Assembly: GCA_963712465.1 (NCBI GenBank)
Contig: CAVQHY010000006.1
Location: forward strand, 806,001-870,000
DNA: 64,000 nucleotides
Origin: CAVQHY01 sp963712465
GTDB lineage: Bacteria; Actinomycetota; Thermoleophilia; Gaiellales; Gaiellaceae
Direction: 5' to 3'
The translations under genes were made by a program, and so were the position numbers. Below, piece after piece: positions 1 to 7,249 of this stretch. The number at the start of each line of letters is the position of its first letter. Position 1 is the stretch's first letter. Under the pieces are notes generated by a model. It ran no database searches and had not been told where the DNA came from. It was given only the letters and a program-made list of their open reading frames with translations.

Positions 1-722
1 CGCCGCCGCGGCTCGCGTTCGTGGTGCCGACGCACCAGAACCCGACCGGCGGTGTGATGTCCCCGCGGCGCCGTCGCGAGCTGCTCGAGCTCGCGGCCGA
101 CCGGGAGTTCGCGATCGTGGAGGACGAGACGCTCGCCGATCTCTCGGCCTCGGGCGTCGACGCGCCGCTTCCGCTCGCGGGCGCAGCTGTGACACCCGCC
201 ACGGTCTTCACGCTCGGCTCGCTGTCGAAGCTCGTCTGGGGCGGCCTGCGGATCGGCTGGATCCGCGGGCCCGAGCGGGAGATCGCGCAGCTCGCCGGGC
301 TCAAGGCGGTCAGCGACGTCGGCAGCCCACTCCCTTCCCAGCTGATGGCCGTCCGGTTGCTCGATCGGCTCGACGACGCGCGGGCGCTTCGTCGAGCCGA
401 GATCGGGGCCGCGCTGGACATCGTCGACGAACGGCTGTCCGAGCTTCTTCCGACCTGGTCGTGGCACCGTCCCAAGGGTGGCTTCGCGGTGTGGGTGCGG
501 CTTCCTGTCGGGGACGCGGGCGCGTTTGCGCAGGTCGCCGCCCGCCACGGCGTGTCCGTTCTCCCCGGCTGGGTCACGTCTCCGAGCATGAGCTTCGCCG
601 ACCACATCCGGCTGCACGTCGTCCATCCCGCGGGGCTTCTCGACGAGGGAATCGGCCGGCTGGCGAACGCCTGGAAGGTGTTCTCGGAGACGGCGAGATC
701 GCCGCTCGGAGTCGTGGTGTAA
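1..722 (+). CDS. PLP-dependent class I/II aminotransferase domain, 5'-truncated
   Basis: The reading frame is open from the left edge (codons begin at base 3) and stops at 720-722, so only the C-terminal ~240 residues are seen. The fold-type I aminotransferase signatures are present: HQNPTG near the edge, an ED...D segment, and GSLSKLVWGGLRIGW, where the lysine should carry PLP. The spacing and C-terminal domain look like the aminotransferase half of MocR/GntR-type regulators (such as PdxR or GabR) or a free class I/II enzyme. The N-terminal half that would hold a winged helix lies outside the window, so regulator and enzyme cannot be told apart. The family is sure; the substrate is unknown. 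Confidence 0.85.
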   Translation, partial: PPRLAFVVPTHQNPTGGVMSPRRRRELLELAADREFAIVEDETLADLSASGVDAPLPLAGAAVTPATVFTLGSLSKLVWGGLRIGWIRGPEREIAQLAGLKAVSDVGSPLPSQLMAVRLLDRLDDARALRRAEIGAALDIVDERLSELLPTWSWHRPKGGFAVWVRLPVGDAGAFAQVAARHGVSVLPGWVTSPSMSFADHIRLHVVHPAGLLDEGIGRLANAWKVFSETARSPLGVVV

Positions 723-765
723 GCCGCGGGAATAGCCGGCAAAGGTTGGACGTTTTCCTGGACAA

Positions 766-1029
766 ATGCGTACTCTCACCGATATCCGCAGGGAGCTCGA
801 CGACGTCATCGAGCGTAGAGCCGAGCTCTGGGAAGACCTCTCCGAGCAGCACGATTCCGCCAAGGTCGCCGAGGCAGCCAGGCTGTCCGAGCGCATCGAG
901 GACCTCTGGGCAGAGTCCCGTGGCGCCCGCGCCCGGCTCCGGTTCGGCGCACCCGATCTGATCATCGCCCGGGCCCGCGCCGAGGACCGGCTCGAGCGCG
1001 AGGCGAAGCGCCTTCGGAGAGCCGCCTAG
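766..1029 (+). CDS. small charged coiled-coil hypothetical protein
   Basis: This is an 87-residue protein with an ATG start 43 bases after the aminotransferase stop. It is almost entirely helical in composition (RRELDDVIERRAELWEDL, then SERIEDLWAESRGARARL) and rich in Glu and Arg with a basic C-terminus, which suggests one or two short coiled coils. There is no signal peptide, membrane segment or cysteine. I do not recognise the family. Base and codon use match the neighbours and no longer frame competes convincingly, which supports a real gene. There is no clear Shine-Dalgarno before the ATG. Confidence 0.6.
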   Translation: MRTLTDIRRELDDVIERRAELWEDLSEQHDSAKVAEAARLSERIEDLWAESRGARARLRFGAPDLIIARARAEDRLEREAKRLRRAA

Positions 1030-1035
1030 CGCACC

Positions 1036-1041
1036 TAGACT
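1036..1041 (+). promoter_or_regulatory. -10 hexamer TAGACT
   Basis: TAGACT lies 7 bases before GTG 1049. The same TANNNT-N6/7-RTG layout precedes many first genes in this window, so transcription probably starts at or next to that GTG. No good -35 is visible. Confidence 0.5.
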
Positions 1042-1048
1042 CACGGGC

Positions 1049-1120
1049 GTGGGTCGTGCTGCCCCCGCCGTCCAGGTAGTCGCGATCGGGCCGCCCGCAG
1101 TGGGCGGCCCGCCCTCGTGA
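1049..1120 (+). CDS. putative 23-codon leader ORF, coupled to the glycosyltransferase
   Basis: GTG at 1049 follows a TAGACT hexamer at leaderless spacing and opens a 23-codon frame rich in Ala, Gly, Pro and Val. It ends in TGA 1118-1120, which overlaps the GTG start of the glycosyltransferase as GTGA. A 10-bp hairpin (1087-1111) sits in its last third. I infer that it is translated and hands ribosomes to the next gene. It could instead be chance 5' UTR. The peptide has no obvious run of a regulatory amino acid beyond a proline-rich tail. Confidence 0.35.
   Translation: MGRAAPAVQVVAIGPPAVGGPPS
1087..1111 (+). promoter_or_regulatory. 10-bp hairpin before the glycosyltransferase start
   Basis: cgggccgccc (1087-1096) pairs perfectly with gggcggcccg (1102-1111) across a 5-base loop, ending 5 bases before GTG 1117. 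No T-run follows. It would hide the ribosome site unless opened by a ribosome on the leader ORF. Confidence 0.5.
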
Positions 1121-2136
1121 GGATCCTCCTCGTCTCGCAGATGTACCCGGGCCCGGCGAGCCCGGACCTCGGTGTGTTCGTGAAGCAGCTCGAGGACGCG
1201 CTCGTGCAGGAGGGGCACGAGCTCACGCGCGCGGTGATCGACCACCGGGGCGGCTCGAGGGTCAAGTACGCGCGACTCGTGCGAGACGCCGTCGTCGAGG
1301 CGCGCCGGTTCCGGCCCGACGTCGTCTACGCGCACGTCCTCTTCCCGGCCGGAGCGGCAGGCGCGGCGGCGGCGCAGGCGACCGGGGCCCGGCTGGTCGT
1401 GACGGCACACGGCCGGGACGTTCGCAACATCGACGCGATCCCGGGCGTGCGAGCGGCGACGCAGCTGGTCGCCCGACGCGCCGAGCGGGTGATCGCGGTC
1501 TCCGGCTACCTGCGCCTCGAGCTCGTGACGAAGCTCCCCGAGCTCGCCGGCCGCGTCGACGTGATCGACTGCGGTGTCGACCTCGAACGGTTCCACAACC
1601 GTGACGGCGCCGAGCTTCGCGCCGAGCTCGGCTGGGACGGGGAGCCGCCGTTCTACCTCTGCATCGGCACTCTCGACGAGCGCAAGAACGCCCGTCGCCT
1701 CGCCGAGGCCTTCGCCCGGCTCGATCGCGGGAGCCTGGCCTTCGTCGGCGACGGACCGCTGCGCCCGTGGGTCGCCGGCCGCCCGCGGGTGCGGCTTGCC
1801 GGGCGCGTTCCGTTCGACGAGGTACCGCGCTGGATCGGCGCCTGCGACATCCTCTGCCAGCCGAGTCTCGTCGAGCCGTTCGGTCAGGCGATCCTCGAAG
1901 GGCTGGCGAGCGAGCGGCCGGTCGTGGTGACCCGAATCGGCGGTCCCCCCGAGTTCGTTCCGCCCGAGGCGGGGATTCTCGTCGACCCGGCGAGCGTCGC
2001 GTCGATCGAGGCCGGGCTCACCGCGGCCGCCGACCTGCCGCTGCCGAACCCCACCGGACGAGCGGCTGCCGCCGCGCACGACGTCCGGCTCCAGGCTCGG
2101 CGAATCGCGAGAGTCCTCGCCGGCGAGGAAAACTGA
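1117..2136 (+). CDS. glycosyltransferase family 4 (GT-B fold)
   Basis: This 339-residue protein begins MRILLVSQMYPGP, the usual GT4 N-terminus, and continues with a glycine/alanine-rich loop. The C-terminal half has the nucleotide-sugar domain: YLCIGTLDERKN, FVGDGPLR, and the EX7E region around LVEPFGQAILEGLASERPVV with IGGPPEFV after it. It should transfer a sugar from an activated donor in the cytoplasm to a lipid, glycan or small molecule. Donor and acceptor cannot be read from sequence. GTG 1117 is chosen because it gives the expected N-terminus and overlaps the leader ORF stop. The palindromic element starts on the base after its stop. Confidence 0.88.
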   Translation: MRILLVSQMYPGPASPDLGVFVKQLEDALVQEGHELTRAVIDHRGGSRVKYARLVRDAVVEARRFRPDVVYAHVLFPAGAAGAAAAQATGARLVVTAHGRDVRNIDAIPGVRAATQLVARRAERVIAVSGYLRLELVTKLPELAGRVDVIDCGVDLERFHNRDGAELRAELGWDGEPPFYLCIGTLDERKNARRLAEAFARLDRGSLAFVGDGPLRPWVAGRPRVRLAGRVPFDEVPRWIGACDILCQPSLVEPFGQAILEGLASERPVVVTRIGGPPEFVPPEAGILVDPASVASIEAGLTAAADLPLPNPTGRAAAAAHDVRLQARRIARVLAGEEN

Positions 2137-2300
2137 GAACTCGTTTCAGAATGAGCTGCAGGCCGCCCGGCCGCGCTGGGCGGCGCGATGCTGTGTCCTC
2201 GGTCGCGCCCATATCGATCTTGATATGGGCGCTTCCTGCGTCCTTGCCTCGCACCACCCATCGCACCCGGATCGGCGTGCGGTCATTCTGAAACGAGTTC
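2137..2300. repeat. 164-bp palindromic element with 18-bp terminal inverted repeats
   Basis: gaactcgtttcagaatga (2137-2154) is perfectly inverted at 2283-2300. Inside are two more hairpins: ccgccc/gggcgg (2163-2168 with 2178-2183) and an 11-bp stem gcgcccatatc/gatatgggcgc (2205-2215 with 2222-2232). The element fills nearly all the space between two convergent genes: it begins right after one stop codon and ends 8 bases before the other. It resembles a MITE or REP-type element, or an elaborate bidirectional terminator. I saw no second copy and no clear target duplication. Confidence 0.75.
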
Positions 2301-2308
2301 CAAGGCCG

Positions 2309-2518
2309 TCAGGCGTCGGCGCGCAGCCCGTCGAGGTCGGCGAGCCGAACCTCGACGAGGGGGCGCACGCTCTTCTCGAGGCCCGCCTCACGGGCGACGG
2401 CCAGCGCCTCCTCGTAGCTCTCCCGCGCCTTCGCGAGGATGGCCGAGTCGTGCCCCTGCTTGAGGCGGTTGTCGCCGGTGACGAGAAGCTTGCGGATGCG
2501 CTCGCGGACGTCGTCCAC
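2309..2518 (-). CDS. hypothetical protein, short helical (TPR-like)
   Basis: This 69-residue protein (VDDVRERIRKLL start) is predicted as a helical hairpin. A phrase like ARESYEEALAVAREAGL is reminiscent of one TPR unit, followed by a conserved-looking VRPLVEVRLADLDGLR tail. GTG 2518 is preferred over GTG 2527: TAGGGT at 2531-2526 lies 7 bases upstream, the leaderless layout seen elsewhere here, while the 2527 codon overlaps that hexamer. It is divergent from secG and convergent with the glycosyltransferase. Function is not recognised. Confidence 0.6.
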   Translation of the reverse strand: MDDVRERIRKLLVTGDNRLKQGHDSAILAKARESYEEALAVAREAGLEKSVRPLVEVRLADLDGLRADA

Positions 2519-2525
2519 CGGGGCC

Positions 2526-2541
2526 ACCCTACAGCTATCCT
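2526..2541. promoter_or_regulatory. divergent -10 hexamers for secG and the 69-residue gene
   Basis: TATCCT (2536-2541, plus) is 6 bases before GTG 2548. TAGGGT (2531-2526, minus) is 7 bases before GTG 2518. Only four bases separate the two hexamers. Both genes look leaderless. Confidence 0.5.
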
Positions 2542-2547
2542 GGCCGC

Positions 2548-2766
2548 GTGACCCAGTTCGTCGCCGTCCTCCAGGTGCTCTTCTCCGTGTTTCTGGTCGT
2601 GCTCATTCTCATGCACTCGGGCCGGGACACCGGCTTCGGCGGAATGGGCTTCACGCCAGCCTCGCAGGGTGGCCAGCACATCGTCGAGCGCAACCTCACG
2701 CGGCTCACCGTCGTCGTCGCCTGCCTCTTCGGCGTCACGACCGTTGCGCTGTTCTATCTGCTCTAG
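2548..2766 (+). CDS. secG: preprotein translocase subunit SecG
   Basis: This 72-residue membrane protein has two hydrophobic segments (about 4-22 and 51-71). The SecG cytoplasmic loop lies between them: HSGRDTGFGGMGFTP, then an NLTRLT turn into the second helix. Size and layout are those of SecG, the small partner of SecY and SecE that aids SecA-driven export. The GTG start has no Shine-Dalgarno but has a TATCCT hexamer 6 bases upstream, which suggests a leaderless mRNA. Confidence 0.9.
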   Translation: MTQFVAVLQVLFSVFLVVLILMHSGRDTGFGGMGFTPASQGGQHIVERNLTRLTVVVACLFGVTTVALFYLL

Positions 2767-2772
2767 CCTGCA

Positions 2773-3033
2773 CTAGCCACCGGCGATCGCGCCGACGATC
2801 CGCACCGTGTCGCCGTCGGCGACCGCGGTATCGAGGCCCTGCTCGAAGCGCACGTCGCGGCTCTCGACGTAGACGTTGACGAGCGGTCGAAGCGCGCCGC
2901 GCTCGTCGAGGAGGAGATCCGCGACAGGAAGCTGGGCGATCGCCTCGCCAACCGTGGCTGCCTGCAGGTCGAAGCGGTTTCGCCCGCCGGTCTCGCGGGC
3001 GAGGATCGACGGCAGACGAACTACGACACCCAA
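2773..3033 (-). CDS. MoaD/ThiS-family sulfur-carrier protein
   Basis: This 86-residue protein has a beta-grasp, ubiquitin-like pattern (VVVRLPSIL..., TVGEAIAQLP, VNVYVES, DGDTVRIVGAIAGG) and ends in Gly-Gly, the residue pair that is adenylated and thiocarboxylated in MoaD, ThiS and relatives. It could serve molybdopterin, thiazole or another sulfur transfer. No MoeB/ThiF activator or MoaE lies nearby. It is the last gene of the tldD-pmbA-BNR set on this strand, and MoaD/ThiS genes are often found beside BNR-repeat genes of this type. The 91-bp gap before it holds a tandem repeat. Confidence 0.8.
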   Translation of the reverse strand: MGVVVRLPSILARETGGRNRFDLQAATVGEAIAQLPVADLLLDERGALRPLVNVYVESRDVRFEQGLDTAVADGDTVRIVGAIAGG

Positions 3034-3039
3034 GCCTTT

Positions 3040-3156
3040 CCCACCACCCCACCCCCGCCCACACTAGGTCCCGCCCGCCCAGGCGCGACCCCACGTTTCT
3101 CCCACCGCCCCACCCCCGCCCACACTAGGTCCCGCCCGCCCAGGCGCGATCCCACG
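3040..3156. repeat. tandem duplication (2 x 56 bp, period 61) of the 3' end of the BNR gene
   Basis: 3040-3095 and 3101-3156 match at 54 of 56 positions. The right copy holds the last ten codons and stop of the BNR gene plus its 3' flank, and the left copy repeats them downstream. Each copy carries a minus-strand run of G-tracts (gggcgggggtgggg with ggtggg close by) able to form a quadruplex. A 20-base relative recurs at 21070-21089. Confidence 0.8.
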
Positions 3157-4222
3157 CACCTGCTTCCACCGACAGCACGGGTGGGAGCTGCGACGCGATC
3201 TCCGTCCACGTCCGGCCCTCGTCGGCGGAGGCGAAGACGGAGCCGCTCTGCGTGCCGACGTAGACCCCGGCTGGGTCGAGCGTGTCGGAGGTCATGCCCT
3301 CTCGCAGCACGCCGGTCCAGGCCCGCTCGGGGAGGCCGTCGGACGCGAGCGCCCAGGAGGAGCCGCCGTCCGCGGTGCGGTAGACACCGAGGCGACCGTC
3401 CGCGACGACGCGGTTCTCGGCCCCGGTGATCGAGCACACCCACGCGGAGTCGGGGTCGCGCGGGTGGAGTGCCAGCCCGAAGCCGAACTCGCTCGGCAGC
3501 CCATTCCCGTCCAGGCGCTCCCACGTCGCGCCGCGGTCGTCTGAGCGGTAGACGCCGCAGTGGTTCTGCTGCCAGAGGCGCTCCGGGCGCTCGGGATGGA
3601 GGAGGAGCTTGTGGACGCATTGGCCGACCTCGGGCGCGGGGCCGGGGAGAAAGTCGGCTGCCACCCCGGCGTTCGCCGGCTCGAACGAGCCCGCGCCGTC
3701 GTCGCTTCGGAACGTGCCCGCCGCCGAGATGGCGACGTAGATGCGCTCAGGGTCTGACGGATCGAGCTGGATCGAGTGGCAGCACATGCCCCCGGCGCCG
3801 GGGTGCCAGCGATCGCGGGTCGGGTGCGCGAGGATGCTCGAAACGGCCTCCCAGGTCTCACCGCCGTCGTCCGAGCGAAACAGTGCTCCGGGGGCCGCGC
3901 CGAGCCACAACCGTCCGGGCTCGTCGCGCCTCCCGGGCTCGACGTGCCACGTCTTCTCGAGCGTGAGGCCGCTGTCCTCGGGGAGCCCGAGGCCCTCCGA
4001 TCGCACCCAGGTGCGGCCGCCGTCGGCTGAGCGATGGAGCGTGGCGCCGTAGACGAAGCTGTGGTTGGCGGCGTAGATGACTCCGTCCCGCGGGTCGAGG
4101 ACGGCATGGCTGACCTCCCAACCCTCGAGGAGAGGACCTTCGAGCCGCCAGTCGCTGCGACCCTCGTCGGCGGTGAGGACGAAGAGGCCCTTGCGCGTGC
4201 CCGCGAGGACGGCGACGGCCAT
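3125..4222 (-). CDS. BNR/Asp-box beta-propeller protein (sialidase/VPS10-like)
   Basis: This 365-residue protein is built of repeated Asp boxes: SADGGRTW, SDDGGETW, SDDGAGSF, SDDRGATW, TADGGSSW and SADEGRTW, each near the end of a propeller blade. It starts MAVAVLAGTRKGLFVLT with no signal peptide, so it is probably cytoplasmic. Database annotation of such proteins as exo-sialidase rests on the blades only; the arginine triad of true sialidases is not evident. Its ATG overlaps the pmbA stop by one base (TGATG), so the two are translationally coupled. Its last codons are duplicated downstream. Role unknown. Confidence 0.8.
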   Translation of the reverse strand: MAVAVLAGTRKGLFVLTADEGRSDWRLEGPLLEGWEVSHAVLDPRDGVIYAANHSFVYGATLHRSADGGRTWVRSEGLGLPEDSGLTLEKTWHVEPGRRDEPGRLWLGAAPGALFRSDDGGETWEAVSSILAHPTRDRWHPGAGGMCCHSIQLDPSDPERIYVAISAAGTFRSDDGAGSFEPANAGVAADFLPGPAPEVGQCVHKLLLHPERPERLWQQNHCGVYRSDDRGATWERLDGNGLPSEFGFGLALHPRDPDSAWVCSITGAENRVVADGRLGVYRTADGGSSWALASDGLPERAWTGVLREGMTSDTLDPAGVYVGTQSGSVFASADEGRTWTEIASQLPPVLSVEAGAWDRAWAGGT

Positions 4223-5583
4223 CAGAGGCCCGGGCCAGACCCGGTTCCCACGATTGTGAACGATCCGGTCGCCACAGCCGGCACCAGCGTACCGAACGCG
4301 AAGCGGTCGTCGTAGAAGTCGCTCTCGCTCACGAGCGTGACGTCGCTCGAGAGACCGAGGAGGTCACGGACGAGGTCCGGGAACGACGTCGTGAACCTCA
4401 GGTTGACGAGCGGCCTCGTCACCTTGCCCCCTTCGACGAGGAAGGTGCCGTCGCGGGTCATTCCGGTGATGATCCCCTGTCGGGAGTCGACGACGCCGAG
4501 GTAGTGGAGACGGGTCACGTAGATGCCGTCGCCGACGCGCTCGACGAGCTCCTCGCGGGACGCATCTCCAGGAGCGACCGACAGGTCGAACGAGATCGGG
4601 CCGCCCGACTGGGATGCCGGCGGGAGCGCGTGCCCGGTGGAGCGACGCCCGTTCCCCTGTCGCGCGGCGGTGCGGCGATCCCAGACGACGTCGCGAGCGA
4701 CACCCTCGTCCACGAGCAGCACCCGCTCCTTCGGCACCCCCTCGAAGTCGAACGGCTTCGGGAAGCCCTGCGGGTCGAGGGCGTCGTCCCGAATCGTGAG
4801 GCTCGGATGGAAGAGCGGCTCGCCGAGTCGGCCGGAGAGGTAGCTTCGGCCCTCGAGGAACGGAAGCGCTCCGAGCGAGGTGAACCCGAAGTACCAGAGC
4901 AGCTCCGAGAAGGCGTACGGCTCGAGGAAGGCCCTGACGCGGCCGGGCTCGATCGTCGTTGCGGAGCCCGTCCGGCGCGCCTTCGCCGCGGCCTCCAGCG
5001 CCACCTCCGCCGGGTCGAGGTCGGCGGCGCGCCATGAGGCCGCCTCCGCGTAGCCGGAGCGGGAGTCGTCGGCGGCGACCGTGAGGACAGCGACGTCGGT
5101 CGCGGTGCGTTCGACCTCGAGGCCCGTAGTCGACGCCACGCCCATCTCGGTCACGCCGCTCGTGTAGTAGCCGAACAGGCCGAGATCGGGAACTGCGCCG
5201 ATCGCGGTCCAGGCCGCCCCAGCCTGGTCCTCGGCGGCCAGAGCGGCGGTGTCCCGGTCGAAGCCGGCGACGTCGGGAACGGGCGCAGGCGCGGGGAGGC
5301 CCGGGAAGCCGGGGTCTGGTGGGGCAGCGTCGGCAGCCTCCGCCGCCCGCCGTGCGGCCGTGGCGAGGCCGTCGGAGTCGGTGCGGTTCGTCGACGAGCA
5401 CCCGACCCGTCCGTCGCGCACGATGCGGATCGAGACGGACTCGTCCGCTATCAGCGTCGGCTGGTGAACCTCCGACGCAGCAAACCGGGCCATTCCCGAG
5501 CTCTCGACGTGCGCGACGGCGTCGACCTCGTCGCCGTCCGCCGCGGCCACGGCTGCCGCAGCGAGCTCGAGCGCGCGGGTCAT
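4222..5583 (-). CDS. pmbA: TldD/PmbA-family protease subunit (TldE/PmbA)
   Basis: This 453-residue protein has the PmbA layout: an N-terminal domain with SGMARFAASEVHQP and SVSIRIVRDGRVG, and a C-terminal region with RQGIITGMTRDGTFLVEGGKV and VNLRFTTS. It lacks the HExxxH zinc motif, as expected for the non-metal half of the TldD/TldE heterodimer, which trims unfolded peptides and matures some peptide antibiotics. GGAGAGGAG precedes the ATG by a few bases. The partner tldD lies upstream on the same strand after a 181-bp gap that holds an inverted repeat. The next gene overlaps by one base. Confidence 0.88.
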   Translation of the reverse strand: MTRALELAAAAVAAADGDEVDAVAHVESSGMARFAASEVHQPTLIADESVSIRIVRDGRVGCSSTNRTDSDGLATAARRAAEAADAAPPDPGFPGLPAPAPVPDVAGFDRDTAALAAEDQAGAAWTAIGAVPDLGLFGYYTSGVTEMGVASTTGLEVERTATDVAVLTVAADDSRSGYAEAASWRAADLDPAEVALEAAAKARRTGSATTIEPGRVRAFLEPYAFSELLWYFGFTSLGALPFLEGRSYLSGRLGEPLFHPSLTIRDDALDPQGFPKPFDFEGVPKERVLLVDEGVARDVVWDRRTAARQGNGRRSTGHALPPASQSGGPISFDLSVAPGDASREELVERVGDGIYVTRLHYLGVVDSRQGIITGMTRDGTFLVEGGKVTRPLVNLRFTTSFPDLVRDLLGLSSDVTLVSESDFYDDRFAFGTLVPAVATGSFTIVGTGSGPGL

Positions 5584-5620
5584 CAGTCTCCTCTCCCCCG
5601 GCAGACGTCACGAACCGGGG

Positions 5621-5702
5621 CTTGTGTTGCATCACCCTGCGCGCAGTTCCCCCTCGAAGCGCGCCAGGGACGGGGTTGTTCGCAAGAGTGATGCAACACA
5701 AG
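5621..5702. repeat. 82-bp element with 15-bp perfect inverted ends
   Basis: cttgtgttgcatcac (5621-5635) is inverted at 5688-5702, between pmbA and tldD. The 52-base interior has smaller complementary patches (gcgcgc runs). It could be a small mobile element, an mRNA-processing structure or an attenuator between the two subunit genes. No T-run follows on the transcribed strand. Confidence 0.65.
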
Positions 5703-5764
5703 GTCGGGCTCGTGCGGACACGCCTGCCGAGTCGCAGGCGGGCTCACGGAGCGAGCCCGGACGT

Positions 5765-7207
5765 TCACGAGCGAACTCCGACGCGCACGTTGCGAAACCG
5801 GGCCGGCGCGGCCCCATGGGAGACGTGCGCGTGCTGGCCAGGCTGGCCCTTGCCGCAGTTCGTCAGGCCGAACAGGCGCCACTCGCCCGGGCCCGCGACC
5901 GCGTCGAGCGAGCCCCAGAACTCGGGAGTCACGCCCGTGTAGGTCGCGTCGCGCAACATCCGGCCGAGCCTTCCCTTGCGGATCTCCCGGGCCATCTGCG
6001 TCCCGAACTGGAAGTTCAGGCGCTTGTCGTCGATCGACCAGCTCTTGTTCGTCTCCAGGTAGATGCCTTCGTCGACGTCGGCGAGCAGGTCGTCGAGCGT
6101 CCCCGCATCGGGCTCGAGATGGAGGTTCGTCATGCGCACGAGCGGCATGCGGCTCCAGCCGTCGGCCCGCATCGAGCCGCCGCCGCCCGCACCGATCCGT
6201 GCGGCCGTCTCGCGCGAGGTGAGGAAGTCGACGAGCACCCCACCTCGGACGATGGGAAGCGGGGCGGCCGGGACACCCTCGTCGTCGAAGGCGAACGTAC
6301 CGAGCCCGGTCGGCGTCGTCGGGTCGGCAACCACGTTCATCAGCGGCGAGCCGTACCGGAGTGACCCGCGGTCCTCGGGGTGGAGAAAGCTCGTCCCCGC
6401 GTAAGCCGCCTCGGCGCCGTAGACGCGATCGAGCTCGGTCGGATGCCCGACCGACTCGTGCACCTGCAGCGCCGTCTGCTCGGCGTCGATGACCACGGTG
6501 GTGGTCTCGGCCGGGCAGGCTGCGGCGTCCAGGAGCGCGACCGCCTCCTCCGCGATGCGTGGAGCCTCGCGCTCGAGCCCCAGTCCCTCGACGATCTCCC
6601 ATCCGCCCTGACCGCTCGAGCCTCCGTGCGCGCTCGGGTAGCTGCGCACCTGCACGTCGCCGTCTCTCAGGGCAACGGCGTCGATTCCACCCCCGCATTC
6701 GACGAACGTCTGGGCGATGTCCGCGCCCTCCGACGAGCGGAACACGCGCTCCTCGCGCATCGCCCGGACGGAGGCGCTGGTGATCGCCACGCCCGGCCGG
6801 CGGAGCCCCTCTTCGGCGCGCAGGCAGAGCGCGACCTTCTCCTCGAGCGGGACGGCAACGGGATCGCGCACTGCCGCCGACTCGTACCCGCCGCGTGCGG
6901 CGCTCACGGGCGCGAGCTCGATCGGCCGTCGGCCGCGGCTCGACGAGCTCGCCCGCGCGAACGAGGCCGCGCGGACCGCCGCCTCGCGTGCGCCGGCCTC
7001 GCTGAGGCGCCGGTCGCAGGCGAACCCCCAGGCGCCGTCGACGAGGACGCGCACGCCGATCCCGGCGGACTCCCCGTCCACGACGGACTCGACCTCGCCG
7101 TCGCGGGTCTCCACGTACTGGGTCCTGCGAACGATCGCGCGCGCGTCGGCGTAGCGCGCGCCGGCGGCGACGGCCGCGGCCACGGCGTGTTCACAGAGGT
7201 CGTGCAC
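5765..7207 (-). CDS. tldD: metalloprotease TldD
   Basis: This 480-residue TldD subunit contains the zinc motif HESVGH (His250, Glu251, His255) followed by ELDRVYG. It also has a glycine-rich GAGGGGSMRADGW loop, DVDEGIYLETNKSWSIDDKRLNFQFG, and a C-terminal TNCGKGQP that probably supplies the third ligand region. With PmbA it forms a tubular peptidase. The frame is open further upstream, but GTG 7207 gives the normal length and lies 11 bases after a TAGACT hexamer. The next gene on the other side is divergent. No RiPP precursor or radical-SAM gene is nearby. Confidence 0.88.
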   Translation of the reverse strand: MHDLCEHAVAAAVAAGARYADARAIVRRTQYVETRDGEVESVVDGESAGIGVRVLVDGAWGFACDRRLSEAGAREAAVRAASFARASSSSRGRRPIELAPVSAARGGYESAAVRDPVAVPLEEKVALCLRAEEGLRRPGVAITSASVRAMREERVFRSSEGADIAQTFVECGGGIDAVALRDGDVQVRSYPSAHGGSSGQGGWEIVEGLGLEREAPRIAEEAVALLDAAACPAETTTVVIDAEQTALQVHESVGHPTELDRVYGAEAAYAGTSFLHPEDRGSLRYGSPLMNVVADPTTPTGLGTFAFDDEGVPAAPLPIVRGGVLVDFLTSRETAARIGAGGGGSMRADGWSRMPLVRMTNLHLEPDAGTLDDLLADVDEGIYLETNKSWSIDDKRLNFQFGTQMAREIRKGRLGRMLRDATYTGVTPEFWGSLDAVAGPGEWRLFGLTNCGKGQPGQHAHVSHGAAPARFRNVRVGVRS

Positions 7208-7218
7208 TCCCCGCGAGG

Positions 7219-7243
7219 AGTCTACTGCCGCGGCGCGTAGACT
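7219..7243. promoter_or_regulatory. divergent TAGACT hexamers of tldD and the CoA-transferase operon
   Basis: TAGACT occurs on both strands: minus 7224-7219, 11 bases before tldD GTG 7207, and plus 7238-7243, 6 bases before GTG 7250. The whole divergent promoter fits in 42 bp, and at least the right-hand gene looks leaderless. Confidence 0.5.
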
Positions 7244-7249
7244 CGGCGC

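Noticed and set aside
574..2079. A 501-codon open frame on the minus strand opposite the glycosyltransferase
   Set aside because: It mirrors the plus-strand genes, has Arg/Asp-heavy composition with no motif, and results from GC-rich third positions.
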